Positions 42,760 through 53,220 are shown, counted from the stretch's first letter. The stretch: 64,000 nucleotides of DNA from Amycolatopsis camponoti (GCF_902497555.1 NZ_CABVGP010000002.1:1190501-1254500), one strand, 5' to 3'. The notes: generated by a model not told the origin, from the letters alone. Numbers and translations are program-made.

Positions 42760-44334
42760 ATGCGCCTGATACACCCACGGAAAAGCAGGTCGGTGGTCGC
42801 CGTCCTGGCGAGCGCGCTGCTGCTCACGTCCATCCACGTGATACCCGCCTCCGCCGGCCCCGCCGCGGCCGAGCGGACCCACGTCGCCCCGGGCTGGGGA
42901 GAGCCCAACGGCGACAAGGCGGGCACCCGCCGGGTCGGCGGGCCGGTGAACAGCGGCAACGTCGGGTCGCTCCAGCAGGTCTGGACGGCACCGATCGTCG
43001 GCAACACCGACCGCTACGTCGGCACGCACTCGGCCACGCCCGTCGTGGCGAACGGCGTGCTCTACACCCAGGACCACAGCTCCAACGTGTACGCGATCGA
43101 CCTGCGGACCGGCCGGCAGCTGTGGACGAAGCTGTACCACTCCGAGAGCAACGGGCCCACCGGCGTCGCGGTCGGCGACGGCCGCGTGTTCGGCGGCACC
43201 GCGGACTCGGTGTTCGCGCTCGACGCGCGCACCGGGACCCAGCTGTGGATCAAGAAGATCACCCGCAACGAGAACGAGGGCATCGACATGGCCCCCGGGT
43301 ACGACAACGGGACCGTGCTCATGTCCACGGTTCCCGGCGTCTACGGCGGGTTCTACAAAGGCAACGGGCAGGGCGTCGTGTGGGCGCTCGACGGGCGCAC
43401 GGGCGCCACGAAGTGGAAGTTCGAGACCGTCCCGGCCGACCTGTGGGGCATGCCGGACGTCAACTCCGGCGGCGGCCTCTGGTACCCGCCGAGCTTCGAC
43501 GCCCGCGGTGACGTCTACCTGGCGGTGACCAACCCGGCGCCGTTCCCCGGCACCAGCGACTACCCCTGGGGCCAGAGCCGGCCGGGCGCGAACCTGTACA
43601 CCAACTCCGTGGTCAAGCTGGACGGCCGGACCGGGAAACTGGTCTGGTACAACCAGGCGAGCCCGCACGACATCTACGACTGGGACCTGCAGAACACGCC
43701 GATCGTCACGACGGCGGGGCGGCGGCCGGTGGTCATCGGCTCCGGGAAGGCCGGGTTCGTCTACTCCTACGACCAGGCGACCGGTCAGACGCTGTGGAAG
43801 ACGGCCGTCGGTATCCACAACGGACACGAGGGTGACAACCTGCTGGCCATGAACGGCGAGTACGACAAGCTGCCCCAGCTGCCGGTGGAGATCTTCCCCG
43901 GCGTGCTGGGCGGCATGCCCGCCCCGCTGGCGGTCGACGACACGACCATCTACGCGGCGGTCAACAACATGGGCGCCACCTGGACCACCCAGGGCCTGCC
44001 CACGCTGCCGCCGTTCGACCAGGGCAAGGGGGTGATGGTCGCGCTGGACAAGGTCACCGGGGCGATCAAGTGGCAGCACCCGCTGGACCACTCGCCCTAC
44101 GGCGCGTCCTCGATCGTCAACGACGTCGTGTTCACCACGACCTACGAGGGCAAGGTGCACGCCCTGAGCACCAGGACCGGTGCGGAGATCTGGTCGGCGC
44201 AGCTGCCGGCCGGGTCGAACTCGCCGGTGATGATCGACGGCGACACCGTGGTCGCGGTCGGCGGGTACCCGCTGACCCCGGACCAGAAGCCGACGATCGT
44301 GGCCTACCGCCTGGGATCCTGCCCCCGGCGCTGA
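42760..44334 (+). CDS. Secreted PQQ-type beta-propeller protein
   Basis: 524 aa when started at ATG 42760. The N-terminus (MRLIHPRKSRSVVAVLASALLL, shown here by key residues) is a signal peptide with positive start, hydrophobic core and Ala-Ser-Ala cut near residue 32. Repeats of the type VYAIDLRTGRQLW, VFALDARTGTQLW, VWALDGRTGATKW and MVALDKVTGAIKW are beta-propeller blades of PQQ-binding (BamB/quinoprotein) proteins. The protein may be a PQQ-dependent dehydrogenase or a non-enzymatic binding propeller; catalytic Asp/Glu assignment is not attempted. It is flanked by terminators on both sides, so it forms its own unit. Confidence 0.88.
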   Translation: MRLIHPRKSRSVVAVLASALLLTSIHVIPASAGPAAAERTHVAPGWGEPNGDKAGTRRVGGPVNSGNVGSLQQVWTAPIVGNTDRYVGTHSATPVVANGVLYTQDHSSNVYAIDLRTGRQLWTKLYHSESNGPTGVAVGDGRVFGGTADSVFALDARTGTQLWIKKITRNENEGIDMAPGYDNGTVLMSTVPGVYGGFYKGNGQGVVWALDGRTGATKWKFETVPADLWGMPDVNSGGGLWYPPSFDARGDVYLAVTNPAPFPGTSDYPWGQSRPGANLYTNSVVKLDGRTGKLVWYNQASPHDIYDWDLQNTPIVTTAGRRPVVIGSGKAGFVYSYDQATGQTLWKTAVGIHNGHEGDNLLAMNGEYDKLPQLPVEIFPGVLGGMPAPLAVDDTTIYAAVNNMGATWTTQGLPTLPPFDQGKGVMVALDKVTGAIKWQHPLDHSPYGASSIVNDVVFTTTYEGKVHALSTRTGAEIWSAQLPAGSNSPVMIDGDTVVAVGGYPLTPDQKPTIVAYRLGSCPRR

Positions 44335-44348
44335 GCCCGCCCCTCCCG

Positions 44349-44381
44349 GCCGTCCCGGGCACTCGCCGTGCCCGGGACGGC
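44349..44381 (+). terminator. Rho-independent terminator (14-bp stem, T-rich tail)
   Basis: GCCGTCCCGGGCAC (44349-44362) pairs with 44368-44381 around TCGCC, followed by TTTCTGCGTTTTT. This is the most canonical terminator in the window. Confidence 0.92.
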
Positions 44382-44510
44382 TTTCTGCGTTTTTCCGCCG
44401 CATGCTGGGGAATCGTGCGCAGTGGGGGCAATCGGGAAGACGTCCCACGGCCCCGCGCGGTGTGAGGATCCAGGAGTCAGTTGTCCTCGCCGACGAACGG
44501 GCCGTGACCA

Positions 44511-45647
44511 ATGCAGCCGTTTCGCGTCTCCATCCCGCAGGCCGACCTCGACGATCTGAACGCCCGCCTCGCCGCCACCCGCTGGCCGGCCGAGCTGCCC
44601 GGCGTCGGCTGGGGCCGGGGCGTTCCGCTGGACTACCTCAAGGACCTCGCCGAGTACTGGCGGACCGGGTACGACTGGCGCGTCGCCGAAGCGAAGCTGA
44701 ACTCGTTCCCCAACTTCCGGACCCGCATCGACGGCTCGGACATCCACTTCGTGCACGTGCGCTCGCCCCACGAGGACGCGATCCCGCTCGTGCTCACCCA
44801 CGGCTGGCCGGGCGGCGTCGTCGAGTTCGTCGACCTGGTCGAGCCGCTCACCCGGCCCGCCGCCGGCGAGCAGGCGTTCCACCTGGTCGTGCCGTCGATC
44901 CCCGGCTACGGCTTCTCGACGCTGGAGGAGACCGGCTGGGACGTGCCGCGCATCGCCCGCGCGTGGGCCGAGCTGATGCGCCGCCTCGGCTACGACCACT
45001 ACATCGCGCAAGGCGGCGACGCCGGCTCGGTGATCTCGCTGGAGCTCGGCCGGATCGACCCGGACCACGTGCTCGGCGTGCACGTGAACATGCTGATGAC
45101 CTTCCCTTCGGGCGACCCGGCCGACTTCGCGGACCTCGACGAGGTCGACCAGGCGCGGCTGGCGCGGCTCGGGCAGTTCGACGCCGAGCTGTCGGGCTAC
45201 ATGCGGGTCATGGCGCAGCGTCCGCAGACGCTGGCCTACGGGCTGACCGACTCGCCGGTGGGCCAGCTGGCGTGGATCGTGGAGAAGTTCCGCGAGTGGA
45301 CCGACGCGGTGCTCGTTCCCGAGGACGCGGTCTGCCGCAACCACCTGCTGACCATCGTTTCGACCTACTGGCTGACCGCGAGCGCCGGCCCGTCGGCCCA
45401 GTTCTACTACGAAGGCGCCGAAGGGGTCCGGCTCGCCGCGAGCGGCGTGCGGCCGCCGCCGCTGGAGGTGCCGGTCGGTGTCGCGGTGTTCCCCCGCGAC
45501 CTCTTCCTGCCGATCCGCCGCTGGGCCGACCGGGACATCCCGACCATCAAGCACTGGACGGAGTTCGATCGCGGCGGCCACTTCGCCGCGATGGAGCAGC
45601 CCGGGCTGCTGGCCGGTGACATCAGCAAGTTCGCCCGTTCCCTCTGA
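44511..45647 (+). CDS. Epoxide hydrolase (SgcF-like, alpha/beta-hydrolase)
   Basis: 378 aa. N-terminal EHN cap region ([20 protein letters not shown]) followed by the alpha/beta core with oxyanion HGWPGG (about residue 100) and nucleophile Asp170 in [18 protein letters not shown] supplies the C-terminal His. In 9-membered enediyne clusters such enzymes open an epoxide on the core to a vicinal diol, giving the hydroxyl that is later acylated. The family match and the next-door A-PCP and condensation genes support this role. The start ATG 44511 is family-like. Confidence 0.93.
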   Translation: MQPFRVSIPQADLDDLNARLAATRWPAELPGVGWGRGVPLDYLKDLAEYWRTGYDWRVAEAKLNSFPNFRTRIDGSDIHFVHVRSPHEDAIPLVLTHGWPGGVVEFVDLVEPLTRPAAGEQAFHLVVPSIPGYGFSTLEETGWDVPRIARAWAELMRRLGYDHYIAQGGDAGSVISLELGRIDPDHVLGVHVNMLMTFPSGDPADFADLDEVDQARLARLGQFDAELSGYMRVMAQRPQTLAYGLTDSPVGQLAWIVEKFREWTDAVLVPEDAVCRNHLLTIVSTYWLTASAGPSAQFYYEGAEGVRLAASGVRPPPLEVPVGVAVFPRDLFLPIRRWADRDIPTIKHWTEFDRGGHFAAMEQPGLLAGDISKFARSL

Positions 45648-45676
45648 GCCCGGCCGAATCCGGATTGGAGTTCCCG

Positions 45677-47425
45677 ATGGTTTCCCGGTCCCTTCAAGAG
45701 CGCTTCGCCGAGCAGGTGGACCGCACCCCGGACGCGGTCGCCGTGTCCGCCGACGGCGTGGTGCTCACCTACCGGCAGCTCGACCGGCTGGCGAACCGGC
45801 TGGCGCACCGCCTGCTGGGCCTCGGCGCCGGGGACGAGCGACCGGTCGCGGTGCTGATGGACCGGTCACCCGACGTCGTCGTCGCCGTGCTGGCGGTGCT
45901 CAAGACCGGGGCCGCGTACCTGCCGCTGCACCACTCGAACCCGGTGGAGCGCCAGCAGTGGATCCTCGAGCACGCCGGCGACCCGATCCTGCTGACCGAC
46001 CGCGCCCTGCGCGAGCGGGGCCTGCCGGTGGCGGGGCGGGTCGTCGTGGTCGACGAGGACGACCGGGCCGGCCTGCCCGAGAGCGACCCGGCGGTGGCCG
46101 GGCACCCCGAGGACGTCGCGTACGTCATGTACACCTCCGGCACCACCGGGGAGCCCAAGGGTGTCTCGGTGCCGCACCGCGCGGTCCTCGGGCTCGTCGA
46201 CGACACCCGGTGGGCGACCGGCTGGCACGACCGGCTGCTGCTGGTCGCGCCGCACGCGTTCGGCGTCTCCACCTACGAGCTGTGGGTGCCGCTGCTGCGC
46301 GGTGGCACCATCGTGCTCGCCCCGCCGGGCGACCTCGACATCGCGACGCTGCGCCGGCTGATCACCGACCGGGCGATCACCGGCCTGCACCTGACCGCGG
46401 GGCTGTTCCGGCTGGTCGCGTCGGAAGCGCCGGAGTGCTTCGCCGGCGTGCGCGAGGTGCTGACCGGCGGCGACGTGATCGCGCCGAACGCCGTGCGCCG
46501 CGTGCTGGAGACCTGCCCCGGCACCGTCGTCCGCGCGATGTACGGCGCCACCGAGCTTTCGACGTTCGCCGTCAGCTGGCCGATGCGGACGCTCGCCGAC
46601 GTCGAAGCCGGCGTTCCCGTCGGCGAGCCGCTCGACGGCCTGCGCGCGTACGTGCTCGACGAACGGCTCGAACCGGTGGCCGACGGCGCCGCCGGCGAGC
46701 TGTACCTCGCGGGCACCAGGCTCGGCCGCGGCTACCACGGCCGGCCGGACCTGACCGCCGACCGGTTCGTCGCCGACCCCTTCGGCGGGGACGGCGGCCG
46801 GATGTACCGCACCGGCGACCTCGTCCGGTACACCGCCGGCGGGGTGCTCGACTTCGTCGGCCGCGCCGGGGACCTCGTGAAGATCCGCGGCTTCCGCGTG
46901 GAGCTCGGCGAGATCGAGACCGTGGTGTCGAAGTTCGCCGGCCTCGCGCACGTGGCCGTCGTCGCGCGGGAGGACGAGCCCGGCGAGACGAAGCTCGCCG
47001 CGTACGTCGTGCCCGCGGCCGGCGGGACGGTCGACGTGCCCGCGCTGCGCGCGCACACCGCCGAGCTGCTGCCCGACTACATGGTCCCGGCCTTCGTCGT
47101 GCTCGACACGCTTCCCCTGACCCCCAACGGGAAGCTGGACCGCAAGGCCCTGCCGGTGCCGGAGACCGCGGTCGCCGGGGAGTACCGCGCGCCGGTCACC
47201 GACCGCCAGCGCGTCCTGTGCGCGCTGTTCGAAGAGGTGCTCGGCGCCGCCCGGGTCGGGCTCGACGACAGCTTCTTCGACCTCGACGGCCAGTCGATGC
47301 TCGCCATGCAGCTGATCAGCCGCATCCAGGCCGAGCTCGGCCTGGAACCGACCATCGGGGACCTGTTCAACGCACCGACCGTCGCCGCGCTCGACGAGCT
47401 GCTGCCCAGCGGAGGGGAAGCATGA
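45677..47425 (+). CDS. NRPS adenylation-carrier didomain (A-PCP), Asp235 replaced by Gly
   Basis: 582 aa. A domain with [15 protein letters not shown] (A3), YGATE (A5), YRTGDLVRY (A7), FRVELGEIE (A8) and catalytic Lys in [10 protein letters not shown], then a PCP with [10 protein letters not shown], Ser540 as phosphopantetheine site. By hand alignment to GrsA the specificity residues read about G-V-Y-H-L-G-M-T-F-K, close to hydroxyphenylglycine-type codes (H-L-G in the middle) but with Gly196 where an Asp normally binds the alpha-amino group (FGVSTYELW). The substrate is therefore probably not an ordinary alpha-amino acid; an aryl acid, beta-amino acid or hydroxy/keto acid is possible. MbtH and condensation genes overlap its end. 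Start ATG 45677 is behind GGAG. Confidence 0.95.
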   Translation: MVSRSLQERFAEQVDRTPDAVAVSADGVVLTYRQLDRLANRLAHRLLGLGAGDERPVAVLMDRSPDVVVAVLAVLKTGAAYLPLHHSNPVERQQWILEHAGDPILLTDRALRERGLPVAGRVVVVDEDDRAGLPESDPAVAGHPEDVAYVMYTSGTTGEPKGVSVPHRAVLGLVDDTRWATGWHDRLLLVAPHAFGVSTYELWVPLLRGGTIVLAPPGDLDIATLRRLITDRAITGLHLTAGLFRLVASEAPECFAGVREVLTGGDVIAPNAVRRVLETCPGTVVRAMYGATELSTFAVSWPMRTLADVEAGVPVGEPLDGLRAYVLDERLEPVADGAAGELYLAGTRLGRGYHGRPDLTADRFVADPFGGDGGRMYRTGDLVRYTAGGVLDFVGRAGDLVKIRGFRVELGEIETVVSKFAGLAHVAVVAREDEPGETKLAAYVVPAAGGTVDVPALRAHTAELLPDYMVPAFVVLDTLPLTPNGKLDRKALPVPETAVAGEYRAPVTDRQRVLCALFEEVLGAARVGLDDSFFDLDGQSMLAMQLISRIQAELGLEPTIGDLFNAPTVAALDELLPSGGEA

Positions 47426-47646
47426 GCACCAACCCGTTCGACGTCGAGGACGGCACCTTCCGGGTGCTGGTCAACGCCGAGGACCAGTACTCGCTGTGGC
47501 CCGCGGACCTCACCGTGCCGCGCGGCTGGACCGAGGCGCACGGCCCGGCGGCCAAGGACGGCTGCCTCGAGTACGTCCGCGCGCACTGGACCGACCCGCG
47601 GCCGCGCAGCCTGGCCGCCGCCGACCCGAGGAGGGATGCCCGATGA
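47422..47646 (+). CDS. mbtH: MbtH-family protein
   Basis: 74 aa. [20 protein letters not shown] and [13 protein letters not shown] and the end CLEYVRAHW are typical of MbtH. MbtH proteins bind adenylation domains and help their folding and activity. Its start overlaps the A-PCP stop (ATGA), indicating it serves that A domain, and its stop overlaps the condensation gene. Confidence 0.97.
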   Translation: MSTNPFDVEDGTFRVLVNAEDQYSLWPADLTVPRGWTEAHGPAAKDGCLEYVRAHWTDPRPRSLAAADPRRDAR

Positions 47647-48998
47647 CCGGACCCGCGGTGCCGGAAGGGCCGTTGCCGCTCTCGCTCAACCAGGAGTTCC
47701 TCTGCGCCTACGACAAGGGCGAGCTGGACGGTGCCTTCGGGCACCTGCACACGCTCGCCTACGGCTGGCGCGTCCGCGGCGCCCTGGACCTCGCGACGCT
47801 GCGGGCCGCGCTCGACGACCTCGTCGTCCGGCACGAGACGCTGCGCACCACCATCACCCGCGGCGAGGAGCGGTCCCAGCGGATCCACCCGCCGTCCCCG
47901 GTCGACCTGGAGGTCCGGGACCTGCTCGCCGAGCCGAGCGGCCGCGACGTGCGCGCCGAGGAGTTCACCAACGAGATCGAGGCGATCCCGTTCCCGGTCG
48001 GCCCGCTGCCGCACCTGCGCGCGGTGCTGGGCCGGTTCGACGACGAGGACGCGGTCCTCGTGCTGGTCACCCACCACAGCGCCACCGACGGCTGGTCGAT
48101 GCAGGTGCTGATGCGCGACCTGACGCTCCTCTACGCCGCCCGCCGCGGCAACGCCCCGCGTGAGCTGCCCCCGGTCGGGCACTACCGGGACTTCACCGCG
48201 TGGCAGCACTCCGACGCCGCGGCCGCCGCGGTCGCCCGCCCGCTGGCCTACTGGCGGGAGCAGCTGGCCGGCGCGCAGATCCTCGCCGTGCCCACGGACA
48301 CCCCGAAGGACCCGGCGCGCACCAGCGCCTACGGGGTGCACCGGTTCCTGATCGACCGGGAGCTGACGGCCGCGACCCTCGCGTTCGCGAAGTCGGCACG
48401 CAGCACGCCGTTCATGGTGCTGCTGGCCGCCTACGTCGCGTTGCTGCACCGGCAGACCGGGGAGACCGACATCGTGGTCCCGACCTTCACCTCGGGCCGG
48501 TTCCAGCGGGAGTACGCCGACTCCGTCGGGCCGTACTTCAACTTCGTCGCCCTGCGCGTGCGCCTCGACGGCTCCGCGACGCTGCGCGACCTGCTGGAGC
48601 GGGTCCGCAAAACCTGCTTCGACGCCTACGCCAACGACATCCCGTTCAGCCTGGTCGTGCCCGAGGTGCCGCAGGTGGTCACGCAGTTCGCCGCGGCCGA
48701 CCGCGCGGTCGTCGCGTTCGAGGTGCTGCAGTCGCCGGACGCGCTCGACGAGACCGTCGTCGGCGACCTGACCTGCACCGAGATCCGCCGCCGGACGATC
48801 TCGCAGCCGGTCAGCTGCGGCATCCCGGACGGCGGGCTGTGGGCGACCGACATCCTGCCTTCGGGCGAGATGGCGTCGAGCCTCAAGTACGACGCCAACC
48901 TGTACGACCGCGCGACGGTCGAGGCCACCGCGAAGGAGTTCCGCGAGCTGCTCGCCGAGCTGACCGGCGCGCCGGACTCGCCGGTGGCGGGTTCCTGA
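47643..48998 (+). CDS. Free-standing condensation enzyme (SgcC5-like)
   Basis: 451 aa. A single NRPS condensation domain with the active motif [10 protein letters not shown] (second His about residue 145) and later DFTAWQ and NFVALRVR (C-domain motifs C4-C5). Stand-alone C enzymes in 9-membered enediyne clusters join a PCP-bound acid to a hydroxyl of the core as an ester. The tight A-PCP / MbtH / C order here fits that role: the acid loaded by A-PCP is transferred to the diol made by the epoxide hydrolase (inference). Confidence 0.93.
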   Translation: MTGPAVPEGPLPLSLNQEFLCAYDKGELDGAFGHLHTLAYGWRVRGALDLATLRAALDDLVVRHETLRTTITRGEERSQRIHPPSPVDLEVRDLLAEPSGRDVRAEEFTNEIEAIPFPVGPLPHLRAVLGRFDDEDAVLVLVTHHSATDGWSMQVLMRDLTLLYAARRGNAPRELPPVGHYRDFTAWQHSDAAAAAVARPLAYWREQLAGAQILAVPTDTPKDPARTSAYGVHRFLIDRELTAATLAFAKSARSTPFMVLLAAYVALLHRQTGETDIVVPTFTSGRFQREYADSVGPYFNFVALRVRLDGSATLRDLLERVRKTCFDAYANDIPFSLVVPEVPQVVTQFAAADRAVVAFEVLQSPDALDETVVGDLTCTEIRRRTISQPVSCGIPDGGLWATDILPSGEMASSLKYDANLYDRATVEATAKEFRELLAELTGAPDSPVAGS

Positions 48999-49113
48999 TC
49001 GGCAACCGGGGAGACGAGACCGCCGCCCCGCCCGTGCCACCCTGGGCCGAGGAGGGCCGGCGGTGCACCGGTACTGGAGTGAGACCCATCCGAGGCAAAG
49101 GATCTGTCCAGTC

Positions 49114-50343
49114 ATGACCACCAGTGTGTCCACAGAGGACTTTCCGCCCCCGCCGGAACCGGACCTCACGCCCGCGCGGGTCGTCGAGCGGGCCGAGGCG
49201 ATCGCGCCGTCGCTGGTGGAACGCCAGGCCGAAACCGAGAAGCGCACCTACTACGCCGAAGACACCCACGAACAGTTCCGCGAGGCCGGCTTCTACCGGC
49301 TGCTCGTGCCGCGCCGGTACGGGGGCTACGAGTTCGGTGTCGAGACGTTCATGCGGGTGGCGATGACGATCGCCCGCGGCTGCCCGTCGACCGGGTGGCA
49401 GTACCTGTTCGGTGCGGCGCACGCCCTTCCGGTGGCCAGCCTCTTCGGCCGCGAGGCGCAGGACGAGGTGTTCGCCGGCGGCGACTTCCTCTGCCCGATC
49501 ACCGTCGGTCCCACCGGGTCCGGCGTCCCCACCGGCGACGGTGGCTGGCTCGTCAACGGGAACTGGGGCTACAGCTCGGGCGCGCCGTACGCGACGCACT
49601 TCGTCGGGCACACGCTCGTCGCCGGTGAGGCCGGTCCGCGGCCGCTGATGTTCCTGCTGCCGCGCGCGCAGTGGCAGCGGCTCGACGACTGGGGCAACGG
49701 CCTCGGCCTCAAGGGCAGCGGCTCGCACACCATCCGCGTCGAGGACGTCGTCGTGCCCGCGCACCGCGCGATCGAGGCACACGTGAGCCAGCTGCCGGTG
49801 ACCGGCGGCACGCCGGGCCGGGAGCTGCACGGCAATCCGGAGTACGGCGGCGGCCCGCTCAGCTTCATGCTGCTGGAGCTGGGTGTCCTGTCGGTCGGCA
49901 TCGCCCAGGGCGCGTTGGACGCGTACGCGGAGCTGATGCGCACCCGGACCACGACCTACCTGCCGATCGTGCCGCGGACCGAGGACACCGACTACCAGTT
50001 CCACTACGGCGAAGCGGTGAGCAAGATCGGCGCCGCCGAGGCCGCCGTGTTCGGCGCGCTGCGGCAGTGGAGTGAGACCTGCGCCCGCGGCGCGGCCGCG
50101 TTCACCCGCGAGACGGAGCTGCGGCTCGCCCTGATCAGCAAGCAGGCGATCGCCCTCACCTGGTCGGCGGTCGCCGACCACCTGTTCCCGACGGCGGGCT
50201 CCAGCGCGGTCAAGAACGGCGAGCGGATCGAACGGGTGTGGCGGGACCTGTCGATGGTGCACAGCCACGCCGGCGTCGGCCTGTTCCTCGGTGGCAAGGC
50301 CAACCGGGAGCTCGCGCGCCTCACCTTCGGCGTGCCGGAATGA
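49114..50343 (+). CDS. Acyl-CoA-dehydrogenase-fold flavin monooxygenase (class D-like)
   Basis: 409 aa. ACAD fold: FREAGFYRLLVPRRYGGYEF, RGCPSTGWQYLFGAAHALP and NWGYSSGAPYATHF (by key motifs), with the C-terminal helical bundle including SKQAIALTWSAVADHLFPTAGSSA. The pattern is that of HsaA/HpaC2-type oxygenases that use reduced flavin from a reductase to hydroxylate aromatic or polyketide substrates, rather than of true acyl-CoA dehydrogenases (no catalytic Glu identified). The flavin reductase at 34286 is a possible partner. A paralogue is at 53247-54431. Confidence 0.85.
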   Translation: MTTSVSTEDFPPPPEPDLTPARVVERAEAIAPSLVERQAETEKRTYYAEDTHEQFREAGFYRLLVPRRYGGYEFGVETFMRVAMTIARGCPSTGWQYLFGAAHALPVASLFGREAQDEVFAGGDFLCPITVGPTGSGVPTGDGGWLVNGNWGYSSGAPYATHFVGHTLVAGEAGPRPLMFLLPRAQWQRLDDWGNGLGLKGSGSHTIRVEDVVVPAHRAIEAHVSQLPVTGGTPGRELHGNPEYGGGPLSFMLLELGVLSVGIAQGALDAYAELMRTRTTTYLPIVPRTEDTDYQFHYGEAVSKIGAAEAAVFGALRQWSETCARGAAAFTRETELRLALISKQAIALTWSAVADHLFPTAGSSAVKNGERIERVWRDLSMVHSHAGVGLFLGGKANRELARLTFGVPE

Positions 50344-50394
50344 CCGCCGGCGCCGCGCGGTACCAGGATCCGCCCGAACCTCATGGAGAAAGTC

Positions 50395-51645
50395 ATGGAT
50401 GAGCGCTGTCCCTTCGCCCTCGACACCAGCGGAACGAACATCCACGCGGAGGCGGCCGCCCTGCGCGCGCAGGGGCCGGCGGTCCTGGTGGAGCTGCCCG
50501 GCGGCGTGCACGCCTGGTCGGTCAACAGCCACCGCGTGATCAAGCAGCTGCTCGCCGATCCGCGGGTCACCAAGAGCGCCCGCAACCACTGGCCGGCGTT
50601 CATCAACGGCGAGATCCCGCCGGACTGGCAGATGATCAGCTGGGTCGCCATGGACAACATGGTGACCTCGTACGGCAAGGACCACGTGCGGTTGCGCCGG
50701 CTGGTCGGCAAGGCGTTCACGCCCCGGCGGACCGAGGCGATCAAGCCGCGGATCGTGGAGCTGACGAACGAGCTCATCGAGGGCCTGGCCGCGGCCGCCC
50801 CGGGTGAAGTCGTCGACCTGCGGGCGCGGTTCGCCTACCCGCTGCCCGCGCGGCTCGTCGCCGACCTGATCGGGATGGGCGAGGAGGCCCGGGTCAAGAC
50901 CGCGAAGGTGATCGACATGATGGTCGACACCACGGTGACGCCGGAGCAGGCGCAGTCGGTCCTGGCGGGCTGGCGCGGAGCGATGGGCGACCTGATCGCC
51001 GAGAAGCGGGCGAACCCGGGCGAGGACATCACCAGCGACCTGGTCGCCGCCCGTGACGAGGACGGCTCCAAGCTGAGCGAGGTCGAGCTCACCGACACGA
51101 TCTTCGCGATCCTCGGCGCCGGTTCCGAGACGACGATCAACTTCTTCGACAACTCCATTTCGGCGCTGCTGGCCGACCCGGCCCAGCTCGAGCTCGTCCG
51201 GTCGGGCCGGGCGAGCTGGGACGACGTCATCGACGAGACGCTGCGCGTCGAGTCCCCGCTGGCGCACCTGCCGCTGCGCTACGCCGTCGAGGACATCGAG
51301 CTGGACGGCGGGGTCACCATCCCGGCCGGCGACCCGATCCTGGTCAACTACAGCGCCGTCGGCCGCGACCCGGAGCTGCACGAAGACCGGCCGGAGACGT
51401 TCGACCTCGCCCGCGAGGACAAGCAGCACCTCTCGTTCGGCCACGGGCCGCACTTCTGCCTCGGCGCCGGCATCGCGCGCGCGGTCGCGACGATCGGCCT
51501 GTCCACCCTGTTCGAGCGGTTCCCGGAGCTGAACCTGGCGGTGGAGCGCGACGAGCTCCAGCCGCTGCCGACGTTCATCATGAACGGCCACCGCGCCCTC
51601 CCGGTCCGCCTGGCCGCGGCGGCTCAGGCGGCCGACGCCGCCTGA
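50395..51645 (+). CDS. Cytochrome P450 (bacterial class I type)
   Basis: 416 aa. I-helix [13 protein letters not shown], ExxR in [16 protein letters not shown], and heme loop [14 protein letters not shown] with Cys355. The length and sequence style are those of actinomycete CYP105/CYP107-like tailoring P450s. ATG 50395 is chosen for GGAGAA upstream. It probably oxidises the core or the attached acyl group. A hairpin terminator follows. Confidence 0.94.
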   Translation: MDERCPFALDTSGTNIHAEAAALRAQGPAVLVELPGGVHAWSVNSHRVIKQLLADPRVTKSARNHWPAFINGEIPPDWQMISWVAMDNMVTSYGKDHVRLRRLVGKAFTPRRTEAIKPRIVELTNELIEGLAAAAPGEVVDLRARFAYPLPARLVADLIGMGEEARVKTAKVIDMMVDTTVTPEQAQSVLAGWRGAMGDLIAEKRANPGEDITSDLVAARDEDGSKLSEVELTDTIFAILGAGSETTINFFDNSISALLADPAQLELVRSGRASWDDVIDETLRVESPLAHLPLRYAVEDIELDGGVTIPAGDPILVNYSAVGRDPELHEDRPETFDLAREDKQHLSFGHGPHFCLGAGIARAVATIGLSTLFERFPELNLAVERDELQPLPTFIMNGHRALPVRLAAAAQAADAA

Positions 51646-51658
51646 GAGGTCCGTCCCG

Positions 51659-51690
51659 AGTGCCCCGGCGCCCCCGAGCGCCGGGGCACT
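51659..51690 (+). terminator. 13-bp stem hairpin after the P450 gene
   Basis: AGTGCCCCGGCGC (51659-51671) pairs with GCGCCGGGGCACT (51678-51690) around CCCCGA. Confidence 0.8.
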
Positions 51691-51706
51691 TCCACGTGCG
51701 CCAACA

Positions 51707-51847
51707 CGTGATTGAAGCGCTGACACGCGTGATTGAAGGGTCGACTCGCGTGATTGAAGGGTCGACACGGCATGGGGCGGTGGCCGGGGCCGTGTCGTCG
51801 CCGCAATCACGCGTGTCGACTCCTGGATCACGCGTGTCGACCCTTGG
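51707..51847. repeat. Three tandem 21-nt repeats plus inverted copies (array C)
   Basis: Units at 51707-51727, 51728-51747 and 51749-51769 share CGTGATTGAAGSGTCGAC (first copy slightly diverged); two inverted partial copies (CAATCACGCGTGTCGAC at about 51804-51820 and GGATCACGCGTGTCGACCC at about 51825-51843) follow after a GC spacer. The array lies between the converging P450 and FAD-monooxygenase genes. The core word CGTGATTGRAGGG also occurs in array B (25508) and CGACTCGCGTG in array A (3974). Confidence 0.8.
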
Positions 51848-51859
51848 TGCACACGAGGA

Positions 51860-51888
51860 AGCGCCCCCGGCCGGGGGCCGGGGGCGCT
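51860..51888 (-). terminator. 13-bp GC-rich hairpin, minus-strand terminator
   Basis: AGCGCCCCCGGCC (51860-51872) pairs with GGCCGGGGGCGCT (51876-51888) with a 3-nt loop. It sits 13 bp beyond the stop codon of the FAD monooxygenase gene. Confidence 0.75.
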
Positions 51889-51900
51889 GGGTGGGGCAGG

Positions 51901-53220
51901 TCAGGGCTTGGACTTGCGCAGCACCTTGAGCACCATGCCCGGGCTCATCAGCGACTGGGGCGGGTCGACCAGGCCGGCCACCCGCATGAAGGTGCGGGTG
52001 ATGCTGCCGTCGCGCGTCGCCGCCGCCTGGAGCTTCGCCATGTACGCGTTGCCCATCCGGACCTTGGCCGTGCGCTTGCCTTCCACCTCGGCGAACGCGA
52101 GGTCGCCGCTGGCCGAGAACTCCCACGGCGTCGCGATGACGCCGTCGATGTCCTTGAAGAACGCCTTCGCGTCGACCTCGCCGCCGCGTGCGAGGTGCTC
52201 GCGCAGCACCAGCGACTCGAGCGCGGCGACCGTCATGCCCTGCCCGTACACCGGGTTGAAGCTGCACGCGGCGTCGCCCATCACCAGGAACCCGCGCGGG
52301 AATCGCGGCAGCCGCTCGAAGTGCTTCCGCACGCTCGCCGGGTACTTGAACGCCACCGGGTCGTCGACCGGCTCGGCGTCCTTGATGACGTCGTAGACGT
52401 CCGGCACCGGCAGCGTCCGGGCCCACTCGAGGAAGCCCTCCGGGTCGGTGGGCGCGGCGTCGCCGAGCACGCCGGTCAGCGACACCGCCGACTTCCCGCC
52501 TTCGATGCGGGAGAAGAACGCCCCCCGCGGGTGCGACGGGGTCGCCACCGGGTTGATCGACAGGTCACCGTTCAGGATCGACTCGTCCGGCAGGCGGTAG
52601 ACGCGGGTCGTATAGGTCAGGTCGATCTTGACCCGGTCCTCCTCCGGCCGCTCGTAGCCGAGCTCCTCCAGCCACTTCGGGGTCCGGGAGCCGCGGCCGG
52701 TCGTGTCGACGACGACGTCGGCCTCGAGCACCTGCTCGACGCCGTCGTGCGGGTGGATCCGCACCCCGGTGATCCGGTCGTTGCCCGCCGACGCCACCAG
52801 CGCGACGATGTCGGTCCGCTCGGCGAGCCGGACGTTCGACAGCTTCTCCACGCCGCGCCGGACGTGGCTCTCCAGCACCGGCCGAGCGGCCGAGACGCAG
52901 GTCAGCCCGGTGGTTCCCGGCTGCAGCCTGCGCCCGTTGAAGAACCAGCGCAGCTCGCCGAGATCGCCGGTCGGCACGCCGGCCGCGACCGCGCCCTCGG
53001 TGAAGCCGGGGAACAGCTCCTCCAGGATCTGCTGGCCGCGCGCGAGCAAACCGTGCACGTGCCGGCCCTGCGGGACGCCCCGGCGGGCGGTGTCCACCCC
53101 GGTCAGGGTGTCCCGGTCCACGATCACCACTTCGGCGTAGGCATCGGACAGCACGCGCGCGGCCAGCAGCCCCGCCATGCTCCCGCCGAGCACCACCGCC
53201 CGGTCGCCAAGATTCGGCAC
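51901..53220 (-). CDS. FAD-dependent monooxygenase/reductase (PHBH/GGR-like)
   Basis: 439 aa. N-terminal FAD motif AVVLGGSMAGLLAARVL, and the downstream GFLVMGDAACSFNPVYGQGM (by key residues GDAACSFNPVYGQG) that binds the flavin ribityl chain. The layout with a C-terminal helical cap is typical of squalene-epoxidase/geranylgeranyl-reductase-like flavoenzymes that epoxidise, hydroxylate or reduce. GTG 53220 is favoured because GGAGG lies 8 bases upstream; GTG 53229 is one base from that site. Opposite strand to the enediyne core, ending near the array C region. Confidence 0.88.
   Translation of the reverse strand: MPNLGDRAVVLGGSMAGLLAARVLSDAYAEVVIVDRDTLTGVDTARRGVPQGRHVHGLLARGQQILEELFPGFTEGAVAAGVPTGDLGELRWFFNGRRLQPGTTGLTCVSAARPVLESHVRRGVEKLSNVRLAERTDIVALVASAGNDRITGVRIHPHDGVEQVLEADVVVDTTGRGSRTPKWLEELGYERPEEDRVKIDLTYTTRVYRLPDESILNGDLSINPVATPSHPRGAFFSRIEGGKSAVSLTGVLGDAAPTDPEGFLEWARTLPVPDVYDVIKDAEPVDDPVAFKYPASVRKHFERLPRFPRGFLVMGDAACSFNPVYGQGMTVAALESLVLREHLARGGEVDAKAFFKDIDGVIATPWEFSASGDLAFAEVEGKRTAKVRMGNAYMAKLQAAATRDGSITRTFMRVAGLVDPPQSLMSPGMVLKVLRKSKP

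Noticed and set aside
51624..51806. Minus-strand ORF with heptad repeats across array C
   Set aside because: Overlaps the terminator and has no RBS; a by-product of the repeats.
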